This document shows positions 13,170 to 13,345 of a stretch of 13,345 nt of DNA, one piece after another (the stretch's first letter is position 1; each line of letters starts with the position of its first letter). The notes under the pieces were generated by a model that was given only the letters and a program-made list of their open reading frames with translations, was not told the origin of the DNA and did no database searches. The stretch is from Clostridia bacterium (GTDB taxonomy: Bacteria > Bacillota_A > Clostridia > Oscillospirales > SIG627), in contig JAFVYT010000152.1 in NCBI GenBank assembly GCA_017508505.1, positions 1-13,345 on the forward strand. The letters run 5' to 3'. Made by a program: the position numbers and the translations under genes.

Positions 13170-13345
13170 CTAATTCTTCGATTTTGCAGTATTTAAAGAA
13201 GCAGTGAGCATTCTTTTGATTTCTTCAGCCAAAGACAAAAGCTTGTCGTAATCATATTCCACTAAATTTGTTCGTTTTAACAAAGTCAGCCAATAAATAC
13301 TTTCGCTTGTTTCCTTTAACGAAATATGAAGCTTTGATATAAAAT
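13170..13345 (-). CDS. Four-helix-bundle protein, 3' end only
   Basis: The C-terminal 57 residues are visible; the gene starts beyond the window. The pattern KLHISLKETSESIYWLTLLKR, then YDYDKLLSLAEEIKRML, matches the last two helices of the four-helix-bundle family (first described as proteins of 23S rRNA intervening sequences; the Avd protein of diversity-generating retroelements has the same fold). It ends in a Lys/Ser-rich tail. Family members form pentameric helical bundles and usually stand alone as accessory genes of unclear role. AT-rich like the neighbouring small gene, so the two may share an origin. Nothing here shows a retroelement or an rRNA gene. Confidence 0.75.
   Translation of the reverse strand, partial: FISKLHISLKETSESIYWLTLLKRTNLVEYDYDKLLSLAEEIKRMLTASLNTAKSKN

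Noticed and set aside
13170..13345. Accessory protein of a diversity-generating retroelement
   Set aside because: The four-helix fold fits, but no reverse transcriptase, template repeat or variable repeat is in the window.

Overview
The window looks like chromosomal DNA of a Gram-positive, gut-type Clostridia bacterium (Oscillospiraceae/Christensenellales-like). This is inferred from strong AAGGAGG-type ribosome binding sites, sigma-A promoters with exact 17-bp spacers, the gene families present (short ThiI without a rhodanese domain, DUF1934, GH13 glucosidase, CPBP protease), and fairly GC-rich genes with T-rich hairpin terminators. No taxon can be fixed from the sequence alone.

Layout. Bases 1-268 are non-coding: an array of small hairpins joined by a repeated ATTTCAT linker, a long terminator-like stem, and two short palindromes. 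From 269 to 6201 on the minus strand there is a tight operon, transcribed topB > nifS-like > thiI > CPBP protease/peptidyl-tRNA hydrolase. Its junctions are 4-10 bp long. The last gene is one open frame joining a membrane CPBP protease to a complete peptidyl-tRNA hydrolase, with a good internal ribosome binding site before the hydrolase part. A DUF1934 gene (6324-6902, plus) is fired divergently from topB and ends at a terminator shared with a convergent GH13 alpha-glucosidase (6947-8539, minus). The glucosidase is divergent from an AraC-type regulator (8690-9520, plus), a likely regulator-target pair. After two terminator hairpins comes a cytosolic neutral-ceramidase-like hydrolase (9767-11293, minus). 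Next is a gene fusing a catalytically degenerate histidine-phosphatase fold to a metallophosphoesterase (11562-12671, minus). Its last codons and stop lie inside a small MITE-like repeat. From about 12740 the DNA turns AT-rich and holds a small unknown gene and the 3' end of a four-helix-bundle protein gene, probably acquired DNA.

How the genes fit together. NifS-like desulfurase plus ThiI form the sulfur relay for tRNA 4-thiouridine. Peptidyl-tRNA hydrolase also acts on tRNA, so three of the four operon products touch sulfur or tRNA metabolism, while topB handles DNA topology. The glucosidase/AraC pair is a small carbohydrate-use module. The most unusual items are the CPBP-Pth fusion, the pseudo-phosphatase/phosphoesterase fusion, a glucosidase that appears to lack about 30 residues of domain C, and the structured repeats in the gaps between genes.
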